DNA from: Anaspis maculata
Lineage: Eukaryota > Arthropoda > Insecta > Coleoptera > Scraptiidae
Reading direction: 5' to 3'
Assembly (NCBI GenBank): GCA_949128115.1
Contig: OX421968.1
Coordinates: 31,586,877 to 31,650,876 of the forward strand
Length of the DNA: 64,000 nucleotides
This document shows positions 54,196 through 64,000 of this stretch, one piece after another. The translations under genes and the position numbers were made by a program. Under the pieces are notes generated by a model. It had not been told where the DNA came from. It saw nothing but the letters and a program-made list of their open reading frames with translations, and searched no databases. How positions within the stretch are numbered: the stretch's first letter is position 1; each line of letters starts with the position of its first letter.

Positions 54196-54601
54196 CAGGG
54201 CAAAACTATCGATAGTACTATCGATTAATCGATAGTTCTTAGACAAAAACTTTCGAACTAAAGAGAGAAACAACTTTATTGAAAATAGAGTGGTGCTGCT
54301 TGCTTTAAAGCAAGTTGCTCTAGAACACAGAATACTAATCTGACCATAAAAGATAATCCTGAATATAAAAATTAAAGGTAAAAAGTATAAATTATGTAAA
54401 AATTATTCATAAATGTGGTTGTGTATAATTCGAATGGAGTCACTCAACATAAGTTCTGAAATTTCTAAAAGATTTTTCTCATCAATTTTGAATTCAATAA
54501 AAAATGCCAAAACTTTTGCCGAAATAGTCCCTCGAGAGCCAAACCAAAGTCCAAATACTTCAAAATTTGATAACGTCCACTATCGATAGTTTTCCAGCCC
54601 T
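54196..54601. mobile_element. Small TIR element with ATCGAT-rich ends
   Basis: CAGGGCAAAACTATCGATAG at 54196 and, in complement, AGGGCTGGAAAACTATCGAT at the right end. The left end continues with further ATCGAT palindromes. The CAGGGC(TGG)-AAAACTATCGATAG type of end resembles hAT MITEs, but an 8-bp duplication was not seen. Almost the whole body is a minus-strand retroelement 3' end. Confidence 0.65.
54403..54564 (-). pseudogene. Retroelement ORF2 C-terminal fragment (GSRGTI motif)
   Basis: The minus strand reads FEVFGLWFGSRGTISAKV, then a helix and IRIIHNHIYE with a stop. It has the same layout as 9199-9440 (GLFIGARGTISKFF ... ILKHHLY). About 54 residues survive, followed by 3' UTR-like DNA with AATAAA text near 54283. 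It belongs to the same retroelement domain family but is clearly a different member. Confidence 0.5.
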
Positions 54602-54719
54602 ATTGAAAAGCCATTAATTGTGCACTTCGCAACAAATTAGCTGGCTTTGACAATCGTAAAAACAATTGCCAATTCGTTTGGTTTTATATCTTCCGACAAA
54701 GTGCAAAAAGTTGATCATA

Positions 54720-54965
54720 ATGTCCGATTCCGAGCTAGATCTCACTACTCCATATCTCAGAGAAGCAGCTGCAGAAGCTTCTGCAGATCTGCTACCGGAA
54801 GAAAAGTCGCAATCAACACGAAAACCACACAACCGGTCACTTAACATCACAAATATGTCAACGAGCAGTGGTCCAAAACTTGAAAAAGAGATGTCCACTT
54901 CAAGGCCACGGACGCGATTGTGCGTTATTACAATGAACGTGAAAACGAACATGATCATCATATGA
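54720..54965 (+). CDS. Hypothetical 81-aa frame, recombinase-like N-terminus?
   Basis: ATG-initiated: MSDSELDLTTPYLREAAAEA, then SADLLPEEKSQSTRK. An acidic N-terminus followed by A-x-x-L-L-P-x-(E)-K-S resembles the beginning of the recombinase-like family suggested for 41396-41608, but the pattern is short. The frame ends without the F-x-x-W and Y-F segments, so it would be a first exon or a fragment. Confidence 0.25.
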   Translation: MSDSELDLTTPYLREAAAEASADLLPEEKSQSTRKPHNRSLNITNMSTSSGPKLEKEMSTSRPRTRLCVITMNVKTNMIII

Positions 54966-55764
54966 TATTTGGTCACAATTTTCAGAATGAATTTTTTAAT
55001 GTTGGTGTTCTGTCGAAAGTTTGACACTTTTTTATGAAATAATCCATATTTGATTGTGTTAGCTTAGACACTGTTCCCCTATATCAGTTGAAGTATGTTT
55101 GGTTGTCTACATCTGAGTGTGGTTTCCAATTTGTTTTGGAATTTACTGGAACATTCAATGCAGGAACGCAATAACGCATTTCATTTTTGTGATTCTTTGT
55201 TTACGGCGTGTTCGTGTAGTTGCAGGTCGTAGTTCAGAGTTCAGCATTATTCTGTGGTTCAGCTGTTCACCTTACTCTAGAAAAAAGATGTCCACCAAGA
55301 TTTCCCAAATGAAATGCGCAGTAGGTTCGGTCAGTCCTTTCTTTCTTTCGCATTGAGTACGATCATTCGTCTCACTCTTCAGCTCAGCGAAGGTTAGTGT
55401 TGTATGTTGTGTTGCCTATTATTATATGCTCCAAGCTTCATCCATCGAAATTCGAAAGTAAAATGAGTGTTTGTGAATATCTGGAATAGCGTTTGACTTG
55501 ATCTAAATTGAAATTTTTGAAAATATTCCTGAAACATTTCAGTTGGGTACTTATATTTTTTCTACAAAGAGAAAAAAATACAAGTTTGGCCAGAGTGTGC
55601 CAAACAATTAAGGAAATTTATAGCATGTTTTATAATGGCCTCCGAATCTTGTATCAGATTTTGGAAAGAAGAAATTTCAAGCTATGAAATGTTAATGATC
55701 TCAGGAACTGATTTCTTCTTCATTGTTTGTAATGTTGAGATAATTCGAATAATTTCAAGAGTGG

Positions 55765-55842
55765 GTATTCAGTCTTTGAGATTGTTAAATTTTCGAGATT
55801 ATTCAGTTTTCGAGTTATTCAATTTTCGAGATTATTCAATCT
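55765..55842 (+). repeat. Short direct repeats at the satellite edge
   Basis: Three to four degenerate units of about 18-20 bp (TTTTCGAG, then TTATTCAA) immediately before the first satellite monomer. Confidence 0.7.
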
Positions 55843-58800
55843 TCTACCGTTTTCTGAAATATTGACATGATTAACGTCGAAAAATCACTTCGTGTGTCAA
55901 TTCCATCTGTTTAATCGTTAAAGTATCATTTGGTGCTTTAAATTTTGATCAGGACAAAATTTGTTCTCCTTCCCATCTGTAGGAATTGCAACATTCATAG
56001 TATCTTGAATTTTTTAAGTATTTCTTGATATTTTTCAAGAAATTCGAGAAAATTCTATACTGTGTTTCACTTTTCTTGTCAGTATTTTGAGAGATGGTGG
56101 AGCAACAAAAAATTGGTGGAGCATTTCAAAAAAAATGTAAATTGCTTACGCATTCTAGAGAAGATAGAGGCTTCCAAAGCTGATTTTTGAATTTTTTTCA
56201 TTACAAGTCCCGATTCAATCACTCGATTATGAGCAAATTCAGCATACAAAGTAGTTTGATGCATGCTCAAAAGCTGGTCATTTTGACTTTTGTCACATTT
56301 TGTGAAATTCGTAATGTTTTATTTGTTTCTTGGCGAAAGTACTTATTTTTCGATGCTCTACCGTTTCCTAAAATATTGACATGAAAAAATTAATGATCAT
56401 CAGTATATCGGGTTTATATTATTGTCACTATCGAATGCGGTAAACCTTCCACAGTCGCTATTACGCTGCGTGATCACGTTTCGTCAAATGAGGTGAAAAA
56501 TTGTTGGAATTTGACTTCTTGGACCTGTTTATCCCTAAATTTCACAGTAGAAATTCCGGTAATATAAATTCACTTTCGTCGAAAAATCACTCCGTGTGTC
56601 AATTCCATCTGTCTGATCCTTGAAGTATCATTTGGTGCTTTAAATTTTGATCAGGACAGAATTCGTTCTCCTTCCCATCTGTAGGAATTGCAACGTTCGT
56701 AGTATCTTGAATTTTTTAGTATTTCTTGATATTTCTCAAGAAATTAGAGAAAATTCTATACTGTGTTTCACTTTTCTTGTCAGTATTTTGAGAGAAGGTG
56801 GAGCATCAAAAAATTAGTGGAGCATTTCGAAAAAAATGTGAATTTCTTACGCATTCTAGAGTAGACAGAGGCTTCCAAAGCTGAGTTTTGAATTTTTTCC
56901 GTTACAAGTCCCGATTCAATCACTCGATTATGAGCAAATTCAGCATACAAAGTAGTTTGATGCATGCTCAAAAGCTGGTCATTTTGACTTTGTCACATTT
57001 TGTGAAATTTGTAATTTGTAATGTTTCATTTGTTTCTTGGCGAAAGTACTTATTTTTCGATGCTTTACCGTTTCCTGAAATATTGACATAAAAAAATTAA
57101 TGATCATCATTATATCGGGTTTATATTATTGTCACTATCGAATGCGGCAAGCCTTCCACAGTCGTTATTACGCTGCATGATCACGTTTCTTCAATAGGGT
57201 GGAAAATTGTTGGAATTTGATTTCTTGGACCTGTTTATCCCAAGATTTTACAGTAAAAATTCCAGTAATATTCACTTTCGTCGAAAAATCTCTCCGTGTC
57301 AATTCCATCTGTCTGATCGTTGAAGTATCATTTGGTGCTTTGAGTTTTGATCAGGACAGAATTCGTTCTCCTTCCCATCTGTAGGAATTGCAACGTTCAT
57401 AGTGTCTTAAATGTTTTAGTATTTCTTGATATTTTTCAAGAAATCCGAGAAAATTCCATACTGTGTTTCACTTTTCTTGTCAGTATTTTGAGAGATGGTG
57501 GAGCATCAAAAAATTGGTGGAGCATTTCGAAAAAAATGTAAATTGCTTACGCATTCTAGAGTAGGTAGCGGCTTCCAAAGCTGATTTTTGAATTTTTTTC
57601 GTTACAAGTCCCGATTCAATGACTCGATTATGAGCATATTTAGTATACAAAGTAATTTGATGCGTGCTCAAAAACTGGTCATTTTGACTTTGTCACAGTT
57701 TGTGAAATTTGTAATGTTTTATTCGTTTGGCAAAAGTACTAATTTTTAGATGCTCTACCGTTTCCTGAAATATTGACATTGAAAAATTTATGAATATCAG
57801 TATATCGGGTCTATATTATTGTCTCTATCGAATGCGGTGAACCTTCCACAGTTGTTATTACGCTGCGTGATCACGTTTCTTCAAAAAGGACGGAAAATTG
57901 TTGGAATTTGATTTCTTGGACCTGTTTATCCCAAGATTTCACAGTAAAGATTCCAGTAATATAAATTCACTTTTGTCGAAAAATCACTCCGTGGTCAATT
58001 CCATCTGTCTGATCGTTGAAGTATCATTTGGTGCTTTAAATTTTGATCAGGACAGAATTCGTTCTCCTGCCCATCTGTAGGAATTGCAACGTTCATAGTA
58101 TCTTGAATTTTTTAGTATTTCTTGATATTTTTCAAGACATCCGAGAAAATTCCATACTGTGTTTCATTTTTTTTTGTCAGTATTTTGAGAGATGGTGGAG
58201 CATCAAAAAATTGGTGGAGCATTTCGAAAAAAATGTAAATTGCTCACGCATTCTAGAGTAGATAGCGGCTTCCAAAGCTGGTTTTTGAATTTTTTTCGTT
58301 ACAAGTCCCAATTCAATCTTTCGATTATGAGCAAATTCAGTATACAAAGTAGTTTGATGCGTGCTCAAAAACTGGTCATTTTGACTTTGTCACATTTTGT
58401 GAAATTTGTAATGTTTAATTTGTTTGGCAAAAGTACTAATTTTTCGATGCTCTACCGTTTCCTGAAATATTGACATGAAAAATTTTATGAATATCAGTAT
58501 AACGGGTCTATATTATTGTCTCTATCGAATGCGGTGAACGTTCCACAGTTGTTATTACGCTGCGTGATCACGTTTCTTCAAAAAGGACGGAAAATTGTTG
58601 GAATTTGATTTCTTGGACCTGTTTATCCCAAGATTTTACAGTAAAAATTCCAGTAATATTCACTTTCGTCGAAAAATCTCTCCGTGTGTTAATTCCATCC
58701 GTCTGATCGTTAAAGTATCATTTGGTGCTTTAAATTTTGATCAGGACAGAATTCGTTTTCCTTCCCATCTGTAGGAATTGCAACGTTCATAGTATCTTGA

Positions 58801-61800
58801 ATTTTTTAGTATTTCTTGATATTTTTCAAGAAATCCGAGAAAATTCCATACTGTGTTTCACTTTTCTTGTCAGTATTTTGAGAGATGGTGGAGCATCAAA
58901 AAATTGGTGGAGCATTTCGAAAAAAATGTAAACTGCTTACACATTCTAGAGTAGATAGCGGCTTCCAAAGCTGATTTTTGAATATTTTTTGTTACAAGTC
59001 CCGATTCAATCACTCGAATATGAGCAAATTCAGTATACAAAGTAGTTTGATGCGTGCTCAAAAACTGGTCATTTTGACTTTGTCACATTTTGTGAAATTT
59101 GTAATGTTTTATTTGTTTGACAAAAGTACTAATTTTTCGATGCTCTACCGTTTCCTGAAATATTGACATGAAAAAATTTATATATATCAGTATATCGGGT
59201 CTATATTATTGTCTCTATCGAATGCGGTGAATCTCCACAGTTTTTATTACGCTGCGTGATCACGTTTCTTCAAAAAGGACGGAAAATTGTTGGAATTTGA
59301 TTTCTTGGACCTGTTTATCTCAAGATTTTACAGTAAAAATTCCAGTAATATTCACTCTCGTCGAAAAATCTCTCCGTGTGTCAATTCCATCTGTCTGATC
59401 GTTAAAGTATCATTTGGTGCTTTGAATTTTGATCAGGACAGAATTCGTTCTCCTTGCCATCTGTAGGAATTGCAACGTTCATAGTATCTTGAATTTGTTA
59501 GTATTTCTTGATATTTTTCAAGAAATTCGAGAAAATTTCATACTGTGTTTCACTTTTCTTGTCAGTATTTTGAGAGATGGTGGAGCATCAAAAAATTGGT
59601 GGAGCATTCCGAAAAAAATGTAAATTGCTTACGCATTCTAGAGTAGATAGCGGCTTCCAAAGCTGATTTTGAACTTTTTCCGTTACAAGTCCCGCTTCAA
59701 TCACTCGATTATGAGCAAATTCAGTATTCAATGTAGTTTGATGCGTGCTCAAAAACTGGTCATTCTGACTTTGTCACATTTTGTGAAATTTGTAATGTTC
59801 AATTTGTTTGGCAAAAGCACTAATTTTTCGATGCTCTACCGTTCCCTGAAATATTGACATGAAAAAATTTATATATATCAGTATATCGGGTCTATATTAT
59901 TGTCTCTATCGAATGCGGTGAACCTTCCACAGTTGTTATTACGCTGCGTGATCTCGTTTCTTCAAAAAGGACGGAAAATTGTTGGAATTTGATTTCTTGG
60001 ACCTGTTTATCCCAAGATTTTACAGTAAAAATTCCAGTAATATTCACTTTCGTCGAAAAATCTCTCCGTGTGTCAATTCCATCTGTCTGATCGTTAAAGT
60101 ATCATTTGGTGCTTTAAATTTTGATCAGGACAGAATTCGTTCTCCTTCCCATCTGTAGGAATTGCAACGTTCATAGTATCATAAATTTTTTAGTATTTCT
60201 TGATATTTTTCAAGAAATCCGAGAAAATTCCATACTGTGTTTCAGTTTTCTTGTTAGTATTTTGAGAGATGGTGGAGCATCAAAAAATTGGTGGAGCATT
60301 TTGAAAAAATGTAAATTGCTTACGCATTCTAGAGTAGATAGCGGCTTCCAAAGCTGATTTTTGAATTTTTTTCGTTACAAGTCCCGATTCAATCACTCGA
60401 TTATGAGCAAATTCAGTATACAAAGTAGTTTGATGCGTGCTCAAAAACTGGTCATTTCGACTTTCTCACATTTTGTTTAATTCGTAATGTTTTATTTGTT
60501 TGGCAAAAGTACTAATTTTTCGATGCTCTACCGTTTCCTGAAATATTGACGTGAAATTTTTTTATGAATATCAGTATATTGGGTCTGTATTATTGTCTCT
60601 ATCGAATGCGGTGAACCTTCCACAGTTGTTATTACGCTGCGTGATCATGTTACTTCAAAATGGGTGGAAAATTGTTGGGAATTGATCTCTTGGACCTGTT
60701 TATTCCAAGATTTTACAGTAAAAATTCCAGTAATATAAATTCACTTTTGTCGAAAAATCTCTCCGTGCGTCAATTCCATCTGTCTGATCGTTAAAGTATC
60801 ATTTGGTGCTTTGAATTTTGATCAGGACAGAATTCGTTCTCCTTCCCATCTGTAGGAATTGCAACGTTCATAGTATCTTGAATTTTTTAGTATTTCTTGA
60901 TATTTTTCAAGAAATTCGAGAAAGTTCTATACTGTGTTTCACTTTTCTTGTCAGTATTTTGAGAGATGGTGGAGCATCAAAAAATTGGTGGAGCGTTTCG
61001 AAAAAAATGTAAATTGCTTACGCATTGTAGAGTAGGTAGCGGCTTCCAAAGCTGATTTTTTGAATTTTTTTCGTTACAAGTCCCGATTCAATCACTCGAT
61101 TATGAGCAAATTCAGTATACAAAGTAGTTTGATGCGTGCTCAAAAACTGGTCATTTTGACTTTGTCACATTTTGTGAAATTTGTAATGTTTTATTTGTTT
61201 GGAAAAAGTACTAATTTTTCGATGCTCTACCGTTTCCTGAAATATTGACATTAAAAAATTTATGAATATCAGTATATCGGGTCTATATTATTGTCTCTAT
61301 CGAATGCGGTGAACCTTCCACAGTTGTTATTACGCTGCGTGATCACGTTTCTTCAAAAAGGACGGAAAATTGTTGGAATTTGATCTCTTGGACCTGTTTA
61401 TCCCAAGATTTTACAGTAAAAATTCCAGTAATATAAATTCACTTTTGTCGAAAAATCTCTCCGTGTGTCAATTCCATCTGTCTGATCGTTAAAGTATCAT
61501 TTGGTGCTTTGAATTTTGATCAGGACAAAATTCGTTCTCCTTCCCATCTGTAGGAATTGCAACGTTCATAGTATCTTGGATTTTTTAGTATTTCTTGATA
61601 CTTTTCAAGAAATTCGAGAAAATTCTATACTGTGTTCCATTTTTCTTGTCAGTATTTTGAGAGATGGTGGAACATCAAAAAATTGGTGGAGCATTTCGAA
61701 AAAAATGTAAATCGCTTACGCATTCTAGAGTAGGTAGCGGCTTCCAAAGCTGAATTTTGAATTTTTTTCGTTACAAGTCTCGATTCAATTACTCGAATAT

Positions 61801-64000
61801 GAGCAAATTCAGCATACAAAGTAGTTTGATGCGTGCTCAAAAACTGGTCATTTTGACTTTCTCACATTTTGTTTAATCTGTAATGTTTTATTTGTTTGGC
61901 AAAAGTACTAATTTTTCGATGCTCTACCGTTTCCTGAAATATTGACGTGAAATTTTTTTATGAATATCAGTATATTGGGTCTGTATTATTGTCTCTATCG
62001 AATGCGGTGAACCTTCCACAGTTGTTATTACGCTGCGTGATCATGTTACTTAAAAATGGGTGGAAAATTGTTGGAAATTGATCTCTTGGACCTGTTTATC
62101 CCAAGATTTTACAGTAAAAATTCCAGTAATATAAATTCACTTTTGTCGAAAAATCTCTCCGTGTGTCAATTCCATCTGTCTGATCGTTAAAGTATCATTT
62201 GGTGCTTTGAATTTTGATCAGGACAAAATTCGTTCTCCTTCCCATCTGTAGGAATTGCAACGTTCATAATATCTTGGATTTTTTAGTATTTCTTGATACT
62301 TTTCAAGAAATTCGAGAAAATTCTATACTGTGTTTCATTTTTCTTGTCAGTATTTTGAGAGATGGTGGAGCATCAAAAAATTGGTGAAGCATTTCGAAAA
62401 AAAATGTAATATGCTTACGCATTCTAGAGTAGGTAGCGGCTTCCAAAGCTGATTTTTGAATTTTTTTCGTTACAAGTCCCGATTCAATCTCTCGATTATG
62501 AGCAAACTCAGTATACAAAGTAGTTTGATGCGTGCTCAAAAACTGGTCATTTTGACTTTGTCACATTTTGTGAAATTTGTAATGTTTTATTTGTTTAGCA
62601 AAAGTACTAATTTTTCGATGCTCTACCGTTTCCTCAAATATTGACATTAAAAAATTTATGAATATCAGTATATCGGGTCTATATTATTGTCTCTATCGAA
62701 TGCGGTGAACCTTCCACAGTTGTTATTACGCTGCGTGATCATGTTACTTCAAATAGGGTGGAAAATTGTTGGAAATTGATCTCTTGGACCTGTTTATCCC
62801 AAGATTTTACAGTAAAAATTCCAGTAATATAAATTCACTTTTGTCGAAAAATCTCTCCGTGTGTCAATTCCATCTGTCTGATCGTTAAAGTATCATTTGG
62901 TGCTTTGAATTTTGATCAGAACAGAATTCGTTCTCCTTCCCATCTGTAGAAATTGCAACGTTCATAGTATCTTGAATTTTTTAGTATTTCTTGATATTTT
63001 TCAAGAAATTCGAGAAAATTCCATACTGTGTTTCACTTTTCTTGTCAGTATTTTGAGAGATGGTGGAGCATCAAAAAATTGGTGGAGCATTTCGAAAAAA
63101 ATGTAAATTGCTTACGCATTCTAGAGTAGATAGCGGCTTCCAAAGCTGATTTTTGAATTTTTTTCGTTAGAAGTCCCGATTCAATCACTCGATTATGAGC
63201 AAATTCAGTATACAATAGAGTTTGATGCGTGCTCAAAAACTGGTCATTTTGACTTTCTCACATTTTGTTTAATTTGTATTGTTTTATTTGTTTGGCAAAA
63301 GTACTAATTTTTCGATGCTCTACCGTTTCCTGAAATATTGACGTGAAAAAATTTATGAATATCAGTATATCGGGTCTATATTATTGTCTCTATCGAATGC
63401 GGTGAACCTTCCACAGTTATTATTACGCTGCGTGATCATGTTACTTCAAAATGAGTGGAAAATTGTTGGAAATTGATCTCTTGGACCTGTTTATTCCAAG
63501 ATTTTACAGTAAAAATTCCAGTAATATAAATTCACTTTTGTCGAAAAATCACTCCGTGTGTCAATTCCATCTGTCTGATCGTTAAAGTATCATTTGGTGC
63601 TTTAAAATTTGATCAGGACAGAATTCGTTCTCCTTCCCATCTGTAGGAATTGCAACGTTCATAGTATCTTGAATTTTTTAGTATTTCTTGATATTTTTCA
63701 AAAAATTCGAGAAAATTCGATACTGTGTTTCACTTTTCTTGTCAGTATTTTGAGAGATGGTGGAGCATCAAAAAATTGGTGGAGCATTTCGAAAAAAATG
63801 TAAATTGCTTACGCATTCTAGAGTAGATAGCGGCTTCCAAAGCTGATTTTTGAATTTTTTTCGTTAGAAGTCCCGATTCAATCACTCGATTATGAGCAAA
63901 TTCAGTATACAAAGTAGTTTGATGCGTGCTCAAAAACTGGTCATTTTGACTTTCTCACATTTTGTTTAATTTGTAATGTTTTATTTGTTTAGCAAAAGTA
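55843..64000 (+). repeat. Satellite DNA array, about 697-bp monomer
   Basis: The anchor GATCAGGACA(G/A)AATT occurs at 55947, 56649, 57349, 58045, 58739, 59431, 60123, 60820, 61518, 62216, 62914 (as GATCAGAACA) and 63611, giving periods of 692-702 bp. At least 11.5 head-to-tail monomers are present and the array runs off the window. The first monomer lacks about 180 bp and the first three are the most diverged, as expected at an array edge. Repeated 60-65-residue frames on both strands are by-products of the repetition. From about 60.5 kb, alternating variants show an emerging two-monomer unit. Confidence 0.95.

Larger units (their letters stand above)
54602..55842. other. Intergenic before the satellite array
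   Basis: Mostly unrecognised DNA. It contains the short frame at 54720-54965 and, at 55765-55842, a few 18-20-bp direct repeats of a TTTTCGAGATTATTCAA type. Confidence 0.5.

Noticed and set aside
55950..64000. Repeated 60-65-residue open frames on both strands of the satellite
   Set aside because: They recur once per monomer, lack conserved start context, and exist in several frames. They are a by-product of tandem repetition, not a gene family.
55843..64000. CENP-B box in the satellite
   Set aside because: No match to the TTCG-N4-A-N2-CGGG core was found in the monomers read; a TATCGAATGCGG stretch is only superficially similar.

Overview
The window is eukaryotic repeat-dominated DNA, almost certainly from an arthropod. 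The grounds are several non-LTR retrotransposon families of insect type, many non-autonomous DNA transposons with hAT-like ends, a tRNA-derived SINE, a decayed mariner transposase, short GTAG microsatellites and a heat-shock promoter with an arthropod TCAGT initiator. A hemipteran-like insect is plausible but I cannot fix the species. I see no certain single-copy host gene. Almost every long open frame belongs to a mobile element, and only one of them (13328-16138) is intact.

Layout. 1-1.45 kb: a fragment of a psq-type helix-turn-helix protein and a dispersed CCGCCATCTT-rich repeat. 1.45-2.67 kb: a 5'-truncated non-LTR element. 4.1-21.4 kb: a layered nest. The oldest layer is a decayed minus-strand non-LTR retrotransposon, cut by a hAT-like element (4829-5925), by a roughly 770-bp inverted-ended segment near 20.1-20.9 kb, and by a plus-strand I-superfamily LINE (6105-19937, 13-bp target duplication). 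The I-like LINE (about 5.5 kb once its inserts are ignored) is itself cut by five insertions: a 514-bp MITE, a minus-strand retroelement tail, a 3.1-kb element with 17-bp terminal inverted repeats, an intact CR1/Jockey-like LINE, and a hAT-like element carrying what looks like an Hsp promoter.

21.4-33 kb: small inverted-repeat elements, a long dispersed repeat, and a 5.1-kb composite element (26937-32012) with a 9-bp target duplication. That composite holds a hAT-like MITE and a foldback element whose arms contain CAATTG minisatellites. 33-54.1 kb: a run of long palindromic elements (33.2-38.2 with 34.6-37.2 nested in it, 39.1-40.4, 41.8-46.7, 47.3-49.1, 49.8-50.9, 52.3-54.1 kb). One loop carries a mariner transposase remnant, another a SINE. 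Between them are a tyrosine-recombinase-like fragment and a tentative set of host-gene exons near 51.3-52.2 kb. 54.2-54.6 kb: a small TIR element holding a retroelement tail. 55.84-64 kb: the edge of a satellite array of about 697-bp monomers, continuing past the window.

The genes do not act together in a pathway; the content is a record of successive insertions. The best-supported relations are structural: target-site duplications, inverted termini, and host-element reading frames that line up on both sides of each insert.
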